A stretch of DNA of 51,032 bases. Source: Ruminiclostridium sp. (GTDB lineage: Bacteria; Bacillota; Clostridia; Oscillospirales; Ruminococcaceae). The translations under genes and the position numbers were made by a program. The notes beneath the pieces are model-generated. The model had not been told where the DNA came from and ran no database searches. It saw nothing but the letters and a program-made list of their open reading frames with translations. The stretch spans positions 1-51,032 of the forward strand of contig JAGAWN010000253.1 in NCBI GenBank assembly GCA_017941355.1, in the 5' to 3' direction. Positions 17,301 to 26,774 of the stretch are shown here, piece after piece. Position 1 is the stretch's first letter, and each line of letters starts with the position of its first letter.

Positions 17301-17732
17301 ATGGAAATACCGGTAAAAGAGCTTGTGACTGCCGCGTCAGTCGATAATCTGGAAACAGTTACGGAATTTGTGGACGAGCAGCTCGAAGCTGCGGACTGTC
17401 CGATGAATATACAGCTTCAGGTGGAACTTGCGGTTGAGGAGATCTTTGTCAACATCGCAAGCTACGCCTACGCCCCCGGCACCGGAAATGCCACGGTAAG
17501 AGTCGGCGTTTCCGGTGAACCGGCGACTGCCGAAATAACGTTCATGGACAGCGGCGTACAGTACGATCCGCTCGCAAAGGACGATCCCGATGTGAACCTG
17601 CCCGCGTCGGAAAGGGATATCGGAGGACTCGGCATATTCCTTACAAAGAAGAACATGGACGAAGTCGCCTATGAGTACCGGGACGGTATGAATGTATTCA
17701 CAATGAAAAAGATCCTGACGGAGCAACGATAA
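17301..17732 (+). CDS. RsbW/SpoIIAB-like ATP-binding kinase
   Basis: 143-residue HATPase_c_2 (GHKL) protein, the anti-sigma/serine-kinase part of a partner switch. Start ATG 17301 follows AGGAG by five bases; upstream in-frame starts lie inside the STAS gene. N box AVEEIFVNIASYAY near residue 45, G1 region FMDSGVQYDPL near 83, and GGLGIFLTKKNMDEV near 113. Expected substrate is the STAS protein next to it, and possibly the second STAS at 22789. The protein bound when the STAS partner is phosphorylated is unknown; the NRPS or zinc-ribbon protein is a candidate by position only. Confidence 0.9.
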   Translation: MEIPVKELVTAASVDNLETVTEFVDEQLEAADCPMNIQLQVELAVEEIFVNIASYAYAPGTGNATVRVGVSGEPATAEITFMDSGVQYDPLAKDDPDVNLPASERDIGGLGIFLTKKNMDEVAYEYRDGMNVFTMKKILTEQR

Positions 17733-17746
17733 CGGAGGAAAAACAA

Positions 17747-20719
17747 ATGGCACAGATAATCGAAAAGCTTGCCGGTTACGCACGCGAAAGCGGCAATACA
17801 GCGATACTGTTTGACGACGCACATTCCAAAGGTATAACATACTCACAGCTTGACGACATTACCGCCCGGATCTACGGCTGGCTGCGTGCAAAGGGCATCG
17901 GAAAAGAGGATTTCGTTCTTATAGACCTGCCGAGAGGCGTGCTTCCCATTGCGGCAATGCTGGGCGTCTGGCGTGCAGGAGCGGCTTTTGTGCTTGTGGA
18001 GGAAAACTATGCTCCGGAGAGAACGGAGTATATCCGCCGTGACTGCGGCTGCAAAATACGCATAAGCGCTTCCGTCTGGAACGAGATCATGCAGACTGAG
18101 CCGCTTGACGGCTTTGCGCAGACCGGCGATCACGATGCGGCATACGCAATATATACCTCCGGCACCTCCGGAAAGCCCAAGGGAGTCCTGCACGAATACG
18201 GAAGCCTGCAAATGAGCATAGATTCCATAAAGCTGGACGGGAAAGTGCCTTTCGGATCCGACGACAGGCTTGCTCTTCTTGTCCCGCTTAATTTTGCGGC
18301 ATCGGTAATTGTGGCTCTGGCAGCGCTCAACACAAAGAACGGAAAGATCTTCGTTGTCTCATACACAACGCTCAAAGACCCCGTACTTCTGCGGAATTTC
18401 TTCATAGAAAAGCAGATCTCCGTTACATTCCTCACACCGTCCTATGTGCGTGCAGTCGGCAGCAACGTCGGTCCTTACCTCAAGACCCTGTTTGTCGGCT
18501 CGGAACCCGCAAACGATGTATTTGTGAAGAATGTCCGGCTGATAAACGTATATGCCATGAGCGAGAGCGGTTTCGGCGTGAGCCTGTTTGAGATCGACAA
18601 GCCCTACAGGATCTGCCCGATAGGAAAGCCGACAGTAAAGACTTCGCTCATAGACGAGGAAGGCGAACCTGTACCTGAGGGTGAAACAGGCGAACTGTGC
18701 TTTGAAGTTCCCTATGTGCGCGGCTACATAAATCTCCCGGAGGAGACAGAAAAGACTTTCGTGAACGGTGTCTGCCGCACCGGCGATCTTGCGCGCATGA
18801 ACGAGAACGGCGATCTTCTGCTGCTGGGCAGAAGCACCGATATGATAAAGATCAACGGCAACCGCATAGAGCCTGCCGAAATAGAGGCAGCACTGCGCGA
18901 GGTGCTGCATATAGACTGGGCAGCCGCCAAATGCGTTGAGGACAGCGGGAAAGCCTATATCTGCGCCTACTATAAAGACAACATAAGGATAGACGCCAAC
19001 GCTCTGCGCGAGGTGCTGCTGGAATACCTGCCTTACTACATGATACCGTCGTATTATGTGCGGGTGGATCATGTACCGCTGCGCCCGAACGGAAAGCTGG
19101 ACAGAAAGGCTCTGCCGGTACCTGAGCCTAAGGATATGGTGAAAACCTACGCCGCGCCGGCAAACGAGACGGAAGAAAAACTCTGCACGGCAATGGCAAA
19201 GGTGCTGGGGCTGGAGCGCGTGGGAGCAAGAGACGATTTCTATGAACTGGGCGGAGACTCCCTCGGCTCGATACAGGTCATAACCGAGAGCGGACTCCCC
19301 GGACTCAATGCCTCGGAGATATTCAGAGGACGCACCCCGCAGAGAATAGCGAAGCTTTACACATCGCTCCATACCGCGTCCGGCAGTGAATCCAACGAGG
19401 CAAGGAACGCGAGAGCAATGAAAAAGGCTCACCCGCTTACACCGGAACAGCTTTACATGGTGGATTATCAGCTCTATACCCCGGAATCCACAATGTACAA
19501 TCTGTTCACGATGCTTAAATTCGACAAGACCCGGATAAGCGCCGAAAAGGCGGCGGCGGCTATGCAGGCGGCAATACTCAATCACCCCGCTTTGCTGACT
19601 GTGCTGGAATTCAACGACGACGGCGACATAGTCCAGAGGTACTCCCCCGAAAAGATGAAAAACATTGTCGTTGAGCAGCTTCACGACTGGGAATTCGACA
19701 CCGTGAAAGATACGCTGGTAAAGCCGTTCATGATCATCGGTTCCCTGCTGCACAGATGCAGAGTGTTTGAAACGGAATCTGCCGGATATGTGTTCTTTGA
19801 CGTTCATCATACTATGTTTGACGGAAGCTCATTCAGGGTGTTCATGGGAAATGTCATTCGTGCGGCAACGGGCGCGGCTCTGATCCCCGACAGCTACTAC
19901 CTCATGCTGGAAGATCGTGAAAACGCGGTGAACAGCGCGTTCTACGAGGAGAGCAAGCGCTATTTCGAGGAAAACTACGACAATACCGAATGGAGTACCT
20001 ACCCGACTCCCGACAACGAATCCCGCGAGAACGAAATGGGAGAGCTGATATGCAGTCTCGGCACGGAGCGGGACGAACTGCTGATACCGGAAGAAAGAAT
20101 GCGGATCTCACGCAGCGAGTTCTTCATAACAGCCGCCGGCTTTGCAGTCGCGTTCTACAATCATGCCGACAATATCCGCCTTTCGTGGATATACAACGGA
20201 CGTGATGATATGCAGATGATGAACGCGGTGGGACTTCTGTTCCGTGACCTGCCGGTGGGTTTCAGGCTGAATGACGGCGCAACCGTCGGCAGCATCTTTG
20301 AAAGCGTGCATCAGCAGGTATGGGGCGGCATAGAACACAGCTGCTATCCGTATGTCGATACCATCTCACAGGTGGGCGATGTGGAATCGGCTTATGTGCT
20401 GTACCAGAAAGATATGCGAGATATGAGCGAGATAAGATCGCTCGGCATCGAAACTGTGGATATACGCCAGAACCAGGCGGCATCGCAGACTATCCTCGAT
20501 ATGGAGATCCTTGACGGCGAGGAGGGCTTGCAGCTTATGATAGACTACGCTGCCAGCAGATACAACGACGAGAGCATAAAACGGTTCGCGGAACTGTTCG
20601 TGAAAACAGTCAGAACGCTTCTGAGAAACGGCACGGATATCACAGTGGGCGAACTGAGAAAACAGACGGAAGCCGATACGGAGAACAGCGGCAGCACCGT
20701 ATTCTCCAGAAAGAAGTAA
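17747..20719 (+). CDS. Nonribosomal peptide synthetase, adenylation-thiolation-condensation
   Basis: 990 residues, one A-T-C unit with no thioesterase or reductase. The adenylation domain (1-460) has A3 YTSGTSGKPKG at 136-146, A7 CRTGDL near 343, A8 GRSTDMIKINGNRIEPAEIE at 361-380 and catalytic lysine near 450 in NGKLDRKAL. The carrier domain has GGDSLG with phosphopantetheine site Ser505. The condensation domain has HHTMFDGS at 687-694 with the catalytic second His688. Motif A4 is NFAAS (182-186), lacking the Asp that holds an alpha-amino group, so the substrate may not be a standard amino acid. An acyl or aminoacyl unit on Ser505 would be handed to an acceptor bound by the C domain (inference). 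No phosphopantetheinyl transferase nearby. Confidence 0.9.
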   Translation: MAQIIEKLAGYARESGNTAILFDDAHSKGITYSQLDDITARIYGWLRAKGIGKEDFVLIDLPRGVLPIAAMLGVWRAGAAFVLVEENYAPERTEYIRRDCGCKIRISASVWNEIMQTEPLDGFAQTGDHDAAYAIYTSGTSGKPKGVLHEYGSLQMSIDSIKLDGKVPFGSDDRLALLVPLNFAASVIVALAALNTKNGKIFVVSYTTLKDPVLLRNFFIEKQISVTFLTPSYVRAVGSNVGPYLKTLFVGSEPANDVFVKNVRLINVYAMSESGFGVSLFEIDKPYRICPIGKPTVKTSLIDEEGEPVPEGETGELCFEVPYVRGYINLPEETEKTFVNGVCRTGDLARMNENGDLLLLGRSTDMIKINGNRIEPAEIEAALREVLHIDWAAAKCVEDSGKAYICAYYKDNIRIDANALREVLLEYLPYYMIPSYYVRVDHVPLRPNGKLDRKALPVPEPKDMVKTYAAPANETEEKLCTAMAKVLGLERVGARDDFYELGGDSLGSIQVITESGLPGLNASEIFRGRTPQRIAKLYTSLHTASGSESNEARNARAMKKAHPLTPEQLYMVDYQLYTPESTMYNLFTMLKFDKTRISAEKAAAAMQAAILNHPALLTVLEFNDDGDIVQRYSPEKMKNIVVEQLHDWEFDTVKDTLVKPFMIIGSLLHRCRVFETESAGYVFFDVHHTMFDGSSFRVFMGNVIRAATGAALIPDSYYLMLEDRENAVNSAFYEESKRYFEENYDNTEWSTYPTPDNESRENEMGELICSLGTERDELLIPEERMRISRSEFFITAAGFAVAFYNHADNIRLSWIYNGRDDMQMMNAVGLLFRDLPVGFRLNDGATVGSIFESVHQQVWGGIEHSCYPYVDTISQVGDVESAYVLYQKDMRDMSEIRSLGIETVDIRQNQAASQTILDMEILDGEEGLQLMIDYAASRYNDESIKRFAELFVKTVRTLLRNGTDITVGELRKQTEADTENSGSTVFSRKK

Positions 20720-20734
20720 GGAGGGAACTGCAAA

Positions 20735-22738
20735 ATGATCTGTCGTAATTGCAGCCGCAAGCTGCCTACAGGTTCCACATACTGCCCTTACTGCGGCGCA
20801 AAACAGGGAGCCGTTGATATATGCCCGAAATGCGGCACAAAAATTCCCGAGGGCGCTTTATTCTGTCAGAAATGCGGTGCCAATGTTCTTGAAGAAAGTC
20901 TTGAATTTGACTTGCCCGGCTCAGGCGAACCTTTTTACAAAAAGTGGATCGCGGAGCATAAGCAGCTTGCCGAGAACAAGCGTATAACCTGGATAAGCGA
21001 GTTCATGGACAACTACGCCGTGGCAATAGACGACACCGCACCCGGCAGAGATCTGCGTCCTTTCCTTGTGAGAGGCGAGCATATTGCCGAAGTGGTGGGA
21101 TACATGAGCTGGACAGGTGCCAACATGGCGAACGGCGTGCTTGAACGCGAGGGAGACTGCTTCCGCAACGGCACGCGCTTTATCAGCTTTATCCTGTTCC
21201 GGAGCGGCGGCATGATATCTTCCGCCGAGTACAGCAGGATCCTTACGGCATTCACCGGACTCACACAGGCGTTTGCCACATCGGGCATCGCTCTGGTCAT
21301 CGCCCGTAACGGGAAGATCCTGTTTGCGTCCCAGTATCAGGAAAACGTCACAGGTATAGCAGATGTGTTCCCTATCCGCATGATAGGCGGGAAATACTGC
21401 CTTTACACCTCTCCGGAGGAATATAACAAGATGACGAACCGCGAACGCTTCAATGCCGTTTCGGACGACATAAAGACGGCTTCGCAGAAAATTATAGACT
21501 GCGACACGGGCATGGCTGTTCTGGAGAATGTGTTCGTTCCGAAATACGACGGTGACCCGAGCGAGTATTTTGTAGAATACTTCCCATACAGCAAAGACAT
21601 GATCGACGTTCTGCACAGCTTCTCCGAAAAGAACAGGCAGAGATGTATCTTCAACCGCCGCACCGGAAAGATTTACACTGCCGGCAGGAACGCAAGATAC
21701 AAGACCGTCCGTATAGAAGGAGACAAAGCACACGAAAGATACTTCATGATGAGGATCACCGACATACAAGCCGAAGATGATCCCCGTGCAGGCGGCGAAA
21801 CGGGAACCGCGGAGATAATCGACGAAAACGACGGTGTTGTTCTGAACATCGGACGCTGCGATGTGCAATATACACCGGATATCATCGGCACCGGAAACAT
21901 GGTATTCATCTGCGTACACTCTCAAGTGTCCCGGAGCGCGGCGGGAGAACAGGCGGACAGCTTCAACTTCGTTTACAGCTTTGCCCGCGATCCTCAGGGC
22001 GGATATACCGAAGCCGTAAAGCGCAGGATCTCCGGAAATGCCGGCTTTGCCGACGGTATCGTGCATCTTCACACAGCGGATAAGACCGAACCGCTGAGCG
22101 GCGTGTTCACCGTAAACGGGAAATTGTATATCTCTTTCCTTAAAGAAGCGGACGAGATGTCCGACGAGAACGATATATGCCTTATCGTAGATGAAAAGTT
22201 CAATAAGATCCATTCGTTCGGCTACAAGCCTCATTACGGAAATCAGACTCCCTACGGTATCCATATCTTCGACAGCGGGCTATACTCACTTAGCAGCGAA
22301 AGCGACGATACCGGCAGCGAAAAGGCTGTGCTGAAGAACGTGCTTACCGGCGAAACGCTCTTCACTGCCGATCCCGCACAGCTTATATCAAACGCAAGCG
22401 CGGAATTCGGCACGGGACGGATCCGTCCGAGATACGAATTCGGCAGCTACAGAGCCGCCGGAAACATATACTTCCTTATCGGCAAACAGAACCGGGGACT
22501 GGGAATAATGGATTTTCACGGAAAACCCGTTATTCCCGTTGACAGAGAAAACTATTTCATAGTCTCCGCAGGAGCGCTCGGACTTGTGGGTGCAGGCAAC
22601 AAATACGCGAGACTGCCTGAAAACACGTTCCTTGTCATACTCGGCAGCTTCGACAGCGACAGATACAGGGTATGCGACATTACCGGGAAAAATATTTTTG
22701 AGGGAAGTATGGCTGAACTGACAGAGCATTTTTCGTAA
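20735..22738 (+). CDS. Large double-zinc-ribbon protein of unknown function
   Basis: 667 residues, not recognised beyond the N-terminus. Two zinc ribbons stand in tandem: Cys3, 6, 17, 20 and Cys30, 33, 44, 47. After a linker, residues 70-250 form a mixed alpha/beta region, and from about 250 the protein is rich in short beta strands and turns (for example GIHIFDSGLYSLSSES and RAAGNIYFLIGKQNRG), suggesting a propeller or repeated beta-sheet domain. No signal peptide or membrane segment, so probably cytoplasmic. Starts 16 bases after the NRPS with GGAGGG, hence same operon. It may be a scaffold or regulator for the switch (inference). Confidence 0.75.
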   Translation: MICRNCSRKLPTGSTYCPYCGAKQGAVDICPKCGTKIPEGALFCQKCGANVLEESLEFDLPGSGEPFYKKWIAEHKQLAENKRITWISEFMDNYAVAIDDTAPGRDLRPFLVRGEHIAEVVGYMSWTGANMANGVLEREGDCFRNGTRFISFILFRSGGMISSAEYSRILTAFTGLTQAFATSGIALVIARNGKILFASQYQENVTGIADVFPIRMIGGKYCLYTSPEEYNKMTNRERFNAVSDDIKTASQKIIDCDTGMAVLENVFVPKYDGDPSEYFVEYFPYSKDMIDVLHSFSEKNRQRCIFNRRTGKIYTAGRNARYKTVRIEGDKAHERYFMMRITDIQAEDDPRAGGETGTAEIIDENDGVVLNIGRCDVQYTPDIIGTGNMVFICVHSQVSRSAAGEQADSFNFVYSFARDPQGGYTEAVKRRISGNAGFADGIVHLHTADKTEPLSGVFTVNGKLYISFLKEADEMSDENDICLIVDEKFNKIHSFGYKPHYGNQTPYGIHIFDSGLYSLSSESDDTGSEKAVLKNVLTGETLFTADPAQLISNASAEFGTGRIRPRYEFGSYRAAGNIYFLIGKQNRGLGIMDFHGKPVIPVDRENYFIVSAGALGLVGAGNKYARLPENTFLVILGSFDSDRYRVCDITGKNIFEGSMAELTEHFS

Positions 22739-22788
22739 CCGTCCGGATACGTTCTGTTCCTTGTATCTCCCGAAAGGCAGACTATAGC

Positions 22789-23088
22789 ATGAAAATTGAA
22801 GGACAAATGAATAACAGGGTGTTGTCTGTGATCCTTGAGGGCAGACTCGATACGGATGCTGCGCCTTTGCTCGAAGAATTCCTGACAGAGAATCTTCCCG
22901 GGGCTGAATCCGTGGAACTTGATTTCTCAGGCGTGGACTACATATCTTCCGCGGGACTGAGAGTTATGGTATGGCTGAGCAGACATACCGGGATCAGTAA
23001 GGGTTTTATAAGGATCAGAAATATGAAATCGTCCGTAAAAGGCATTTTTGAACTTACGGGGATCTCGGATATGGTTGTTGTGGAATGA
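22789..23088 (+). CDS. STAS-domain protein (second copy)
   Basis: 99 residues, single STAS domain with the same phosphorylation region as the first copy (GVDYISSAGLRVM near residue 45). Overall similarity to the 16994 copy is moderate, so it is an old paralogue or a different specificity. The two copies could act on different partners of one RsbW-like kinase, or this copy may answer to the SpoIIE phosphatase further downstream. Ribosome binding site AAAGG-like before ATG 22789. Confidence 0.88.
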   Translation: MKIEGQMNNRVLSVILEGRLDTDAAPLLEEFLTENLPGAESVELDFSGVDYISSAGLRVMVWLSRHTGISKGFIRIRNMKSSVKGIFELTGISDMVVVE

Positions 23089-23128
23089 CCGTTCAGCCGT
23101 GTAAAGTACAGATTTAATGGAGCGATCT

Positions 23129-23734
23129 ATGGAAAATAACGAAATAAATATCAGGCAGCTGACTACCGAGGTCATGGAAGCGCTTGCGCATACAATAGAC
23201 GCAAAGGATAAATATACCAACGGTCATTCCGAACGTGTGGCTATATATTCCAGAATGCTCGCCAAAAGACTCGGACTCCCGGAAGAAGATCAGGAAAAGG
23301 CGTACTACATGGGGCTATTGCACGACATCGGGAAAATAGGTATCCCAAACGCGGTCATCAATAAAACCACAAAGCTTACCGACGAGGAATTTGAGCTTAT
23401 GCAGTCACACCCTATCTTAGGGTACAACATTCTGAAAGATATAAAAAGTATGCCGGAGCTTGCTCTCGGGGCGCGCTGGCACCACGAATACTACAACGGA
23501 AAGGGGTATCCCGACGGCAAAACGGCAGAGGAACTGCCGCTGCTGGTGCGGATAGTCTCCGTAGCGGACAGCTATGACGCTATGACTTCCAACCGCAGCT
23601 ACCGCCAGTATCTCCCTCAGGAGACAGCGAGAGCGGAGATCGAAAAAGGGATCGGGATCCAGTTTGACCCGGATATCGCAAGATGTATGCTTGAGATAAT
23701 TGATCTCGACACAGAATATTCGCTGCATGAGTGA
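23129..23734 (+). CDS. HD-GYP-type phosphodiesterase
   Basis: 201 residues, almost only the HD-GYP domain. HD-GYP proteins hydrolyse cyclic dinucleotides, mostly c-di-GMP. The metal and signature residues are present: GHSERVA, LLHDIGKIGIP near residue 68, HHEYYNGKGYP near 117 and SVADSYDAMTSNRSYR near 140. It lacks any sensor domain, so activity may be set by partners. ATG 23129 is preferred over 23117 because GGAG sits six bases before it. No diguanylate cyclase is in the window. Confidence 0.88.
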   Translation: MENNEINIRQLTTEVMEALAHTIDAKDKYTNGHSERVAIYSRMLAKRLGLPEEDQEKAYYMGLLHDIGKIGIPNAVINKTTKLTDEEFELMQSHPILGYNILKDIKSMPELALGARWHHEYYNGKGYPDGKTAEELPLLVRIVSVADSYDAMTSNRSYRQYLPQETARAEIEKGIGIQFDPDIARCMLEIIDLDTEYSLHE

Positions 23735-23808
23735 TCTGTTTACCCTATGGATACCGAAACTGTCACGCTGAGATGCCGGGGCGGATCTGCCGTCTAAGGA
23801 GAGAATGG

Positions 23809-25590
23809 ATGAAAGAAACTAAAAGCACCGTCACCGGTCAGATAACAAAACCGCTGACCGTATTTCTTATAATACTTATTATCATTACAATGGCTGCTAT
23901 GTTTTTATTCTCCATTCAGCAGACCTTTATCGAAAGACGTGACAAGGGTCAGCAGATAGCCGAGTATATGATAAACGAGGTCACGGATTACAGATCCGTG
24001 GGCTGGCTTGTGGATTTCTGGCTGAACAACCGTGACAGCATGGAGCTGATATATGACGAACCGGCAGCGAAAGAGACCGAAGCATATCTGGAAAGCAATA
24101 TCCCGCACTACACGCTGGCAAAGGACGTGACCGAGGCAACTGTGACATCACTGCCTGCCGAGGTGCAGATGAAATTCGCGGAATACTGCTACGCGGAAAT
24201 GTCGGCAAAATTCAACTGGGTAAAGCGCAGCTTTAAACCCACATACCTTGACGCGTTCATAATCAGGAACAATGAGTGCATTTTCATGGTATCCGGCTGC
24301 CGGGAAGGAGAAACGCATATAAGCGAGGGCGGCGGGATATTTGAGCTTGGCGTGACCACGCCGTTTGCAACAGGAACATACCCGGTGCTTGACAAAATAC
24401 TCTCCGACCAAACCACGGAATACAACATAGAAATCTCACTCTCCGCAGGTGCCGATCACAGCAATATCCGTACTTTCGCGCCGGTTTATGACGAATCCGG
24501 AGAAATGGCGATGCTGATCTCCGTGTCACAGGAATGGTACGATATACTTGCGCAGACGCTCAGGGTAACGCTTGCGATAACGCTGATCGTGCTTGTGCTG
24601 CTTGTACTTCTGGACGTGAGAATAGTACGGCTGGTGCTGAAATATGTAGTCCGTCCGATAAAAGCGGAAGAGGCTGTGCTGTCGGAGTACATATCCGATA
24701 AAAACGCGGACAAGGCAATGGAAGGGCTTGCCGGTATCAGATCGGGAAACGAGATACAGACGCTCGCGGAGAATTTCTCGTTCATGGCTTCGGAAATCGA
24801 CCGATATGTGCAGGAAATACGCACAGTCACAGCCGAAAAGGAGCGTATAGGCGCCGAACTCGATATGGCGGCGCGGATACAGGAAAGCCAGCTTCCAAGC
24901 GTTTTTCCGGCATTCCCGGACCGCGGCGAGTTTGATATCATCGCGTCCATGAACCCGGCTAAGGAGGTAGGCGGAGACTTCTACGACTTCTTCTTAATCG
25001 ACGAGGATCATCTCGCGCTTGTCATTGCCGATGTTTCGGGAAAGGGTGTTCCGGCTGCACTGTTTATGATGGCTTCCAAGATGCTGATAAACAACTATGC
25101 GCTGCCCGGAAAAACTCCCGCCGATATACTGAGCGAGGTAAACGAGAGGGTCTGCGAACGGAATGCCGACGATATGTTTGTGACTGTATGGCTCGGGATC
25201 CTTGAGATCAGCACCGGCAGACTCTCCTGCTGCAACGCGGGACATGAGTACCCGGCGATCAGAAAAGCCGGCGGAAGCTTTGAACTTCTCAAAGACAAGC
25301 ACGGTCCGGTCGTGGGAGCAATGGACGGAGTAAGATACAGGGCTTATGAGATACAGCTTGAACCGGGCGACACGGTTTTCGTATATACGGACGGCGTTCC
25401 GGAGGCTACAGACGCGAAACCTGAGCTTTTCGGGAACGAAAGAATGGTAAAGGCACTGAATTCCGTTCCCGACGGCTCGCTCGAAGAACTGCTGAAAGGC
25501 GTAAAGCGAACCGTCGATGAATTCGTCGGAGAAGCTCCGCAGTTCGATGATCTTACAATGCTTGCAATGCGTTATATCGGAAAGGACTGA
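23809..25590 (+). CDS. Membrane SpoIIE/PP2C-family phosphatase with extracellular sensor
   Basis: 593 residues. Transmembrane helix 16-38, an extracellular sensor domain of about 210 residues, helix 250-273, a HAMP-like linker with coiled coil, then the PP2C (SpoIIE) domain from about residue 360 with GGDFYD (388-393), ADVSGKG (407-413), a YTDGVPEA motif and DDLTML, all metal-binding features. Such enzymes remove phosphate from STAS proteins, so it should reset the two STAS proteins of this cluster when its sensor detects an outside signal. ATG 23809 follows AAGGAGAGA; the longer upstream reading has no ribosome binding site. Confidence 0.88.
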   Translation: MKETKSTVTGQITKPLTVFLIILIIITMAAMFLFSIQQTFIERRDKGQQIAEYMINEVTDYRSVGWLVDFWLNNRDSMELIYDEPAAKETEAYLESNIPHYTLAKDVTEATVTSLPAEVQMKFAEYCYAEMSAKFNWVKRSFKPTYLDAFIIRNNECIFMVSGCREGETHISEGGGIFELGVTTPFATGTYPVLDKILSDQTTEYNIEISLSAGADHSNIRTFAPVYDESGEMAMLISVSQEWYDILAQTLRVTLAITLIVLVLLVLLDVRIVRLVLKYVVRPIKAEEAVLSEYISDKNADKAMEGLAGIRSGNEIQTLAENFSFMASEIDRYVQEIRTVTAEKERIGAELDMAARIQESQLPSVFPAFPDRGEFDIIASMNPAKEVGGDFYDFFLIDEDHLALVIADVSGKGVPAALFMMASKMLINNYALPGKTPADILSEVNERVCERNADDMFVTVWLGILEISTGRLSCCNAGHEYPAIRKAGGSFELLKDKHGPVVGAMDGVRYRAYEIQLEPGDTVFVYTDGVPEATDAKPELFGNERMVKALNSVPDGSLEELLKGVKRTVDEFVGEAPQFDDLTMLAMRYIGKD

Positions 25591-25595
25591 AAAAT

Positions 25596-26726
25596 ATGTC
25601 CGCGAAACGTATCGAGGAACTTGATGTCATAAAAGGCATCGGAATGGTGATAATTATTACCGTGCATCTTGTTTACCGTACAAAGGCAGGAGCGGCGGAT
25701 CTTATCCTGCGTTCGCTGGGGTGGCTTTTCATAGCGGTGTATTATATGCTTGCGGGCTACTCGTACACAAACGGTAAGAGAACAGTCACGCAGAGCTGGC
25801 TGCACCGTCTGAAAACACTGGTTCTGCCTGCCGTATCGACAGAAGCGATAATGCTGGTGATCGGAGGTCTGTACTGTGCGCTTTTTCACGGTTACACTCT
25901 GACCGACTGGCTGCACGATGTGACAGTCACCGTTATCAGACCCGAACTTGGTATGATGATCTCGGAAGAATGGGGCAGAGGCGGCGTGCTTTTCGAGAAT
26001 CTGTCACCGTCATGGTTCGTGTGGACGCTCGCGTGGACGGAACTGCTGTTCTTCCCGCTTGCGCAGATAAGCACCGGCAAGGGCAAAGCCCGCTGGTGGA
26101 TCACGGCGGCGGCGCTGACGATTGTACAGATACTTCTATATGTCTTTGTATCTCCCGTATCGTGGCAGTTACAGCTTGTTCCGCTGTTCACGCTTTTCAT
26201 GCTTATGGGTGCGAAGCTGCGGGAAAGCGGACTTGCCGAACGGGAATGGAAACCGGGAACCGCGCTCACGGCACTTATTGCGGCAGGCTGTTTCGCTGTG
26301 CATTTCGGGCTGTTCATGCTCGGCGGTGATGAAAGCTACTACGCAGGCAAAATAGGACTGCTTGGCTGGCAGGACGTGCTGCTTACCATTGTGCAGCTTC
26401 CGGTGGGATTTGTCGGTATGTATGCTCTCGCAAAGCTTATCCTGAAAGCCGGAGCTGCCGCAAAACCGCTGAAATGGCTCGGAAGTCACACGCTGATCTT
26501 TCTTATGTGCCACTGCTTTTTCGGAATGGCTGCTGCCGATTTTCTGCACACATTCATCAAACCCGGCGCTATGTGGTATGTTGAGAACGCGGGACTTACG
26601 CTCACTCCCGAAATATTCTTCAAATCCCTTGCAGGTGCCGTTTTCGCGGCGGCTTGCTGCACCGGCATAGGACTGCTTGACGATGTTTTCAAATCAAAGC
26701 GTAAACAGACTGCTGCCGGAAAATGA
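25596..26726 (+). CDS. Acyltransferase-3 family membrane protein
   Basis: 376 residues with about ten transmembrane segments. The N-terminus RIEELDVIKGIGMVIIITVHL matches the acyltransferase-3 pattern (R-x-x-x-x-D-x-x-K-G, with a late His). These proteins move acyl groups onto sugars, lipids or peptides at the membrane. Starts 5 bases after the phosphatase stop, clearly the same operon. It could modify a product of the NRPS or the target surface molecule (inference). Transport rather than transfer is a possible alternative. Confidence 0.8.
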   Translation: MSAKRIEELDVIKGIGMVIIITVHLVYRTKAGAADLILRSLGWLFIAVYYMLAGYSYTNGKRTVTQSWLHRLKTLVLPAVSTEAIMLVIGGLYCALFHGYTLTDWLHDVTVTVIRPELGMMISEEWGRGGVLFENLSPSWFVWTLAWTELLFFPLAQISTGKGKARWWITAAALTIVQILLYVFVSPVSWQLQLVPLFTLFMLMGAKLRESGLAEREWKPGTALTALIAAGCFAVHFGLFMLGGDESYYAGKIGLLGWQDVLLTIVQLPVGFVGMYALAKLILKAGAAAKPLKWLGSHTLIFLMCHCFFGMAAADFLHTFIKPGAMWYVENAGLTLTPEIFFKSLAGAVFAAACCTGIGLLDDVFKSKRKQTAAGK

Positions 26727-26774
26727 TATCACGGGTTCACCTCCGTATGTGCTGCCGCTTCGTGCGAAGATAAG

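Noticed and set aside
18359-19810. Long antisense reading frame (483 codons) opposite the NRPS
   Set aside because: No start signal, no recognisable domain, and the plus-strand frame carries all NRPS core motifs.
20921-22264. Long antisense reading frame (447 codons) opposite the zinc-ribbon gene
   Set aside because: Lies wholly inside a better gene with motifs, start and ribosome binding site on the other strand; codon bias of the real gene opens such shadows.
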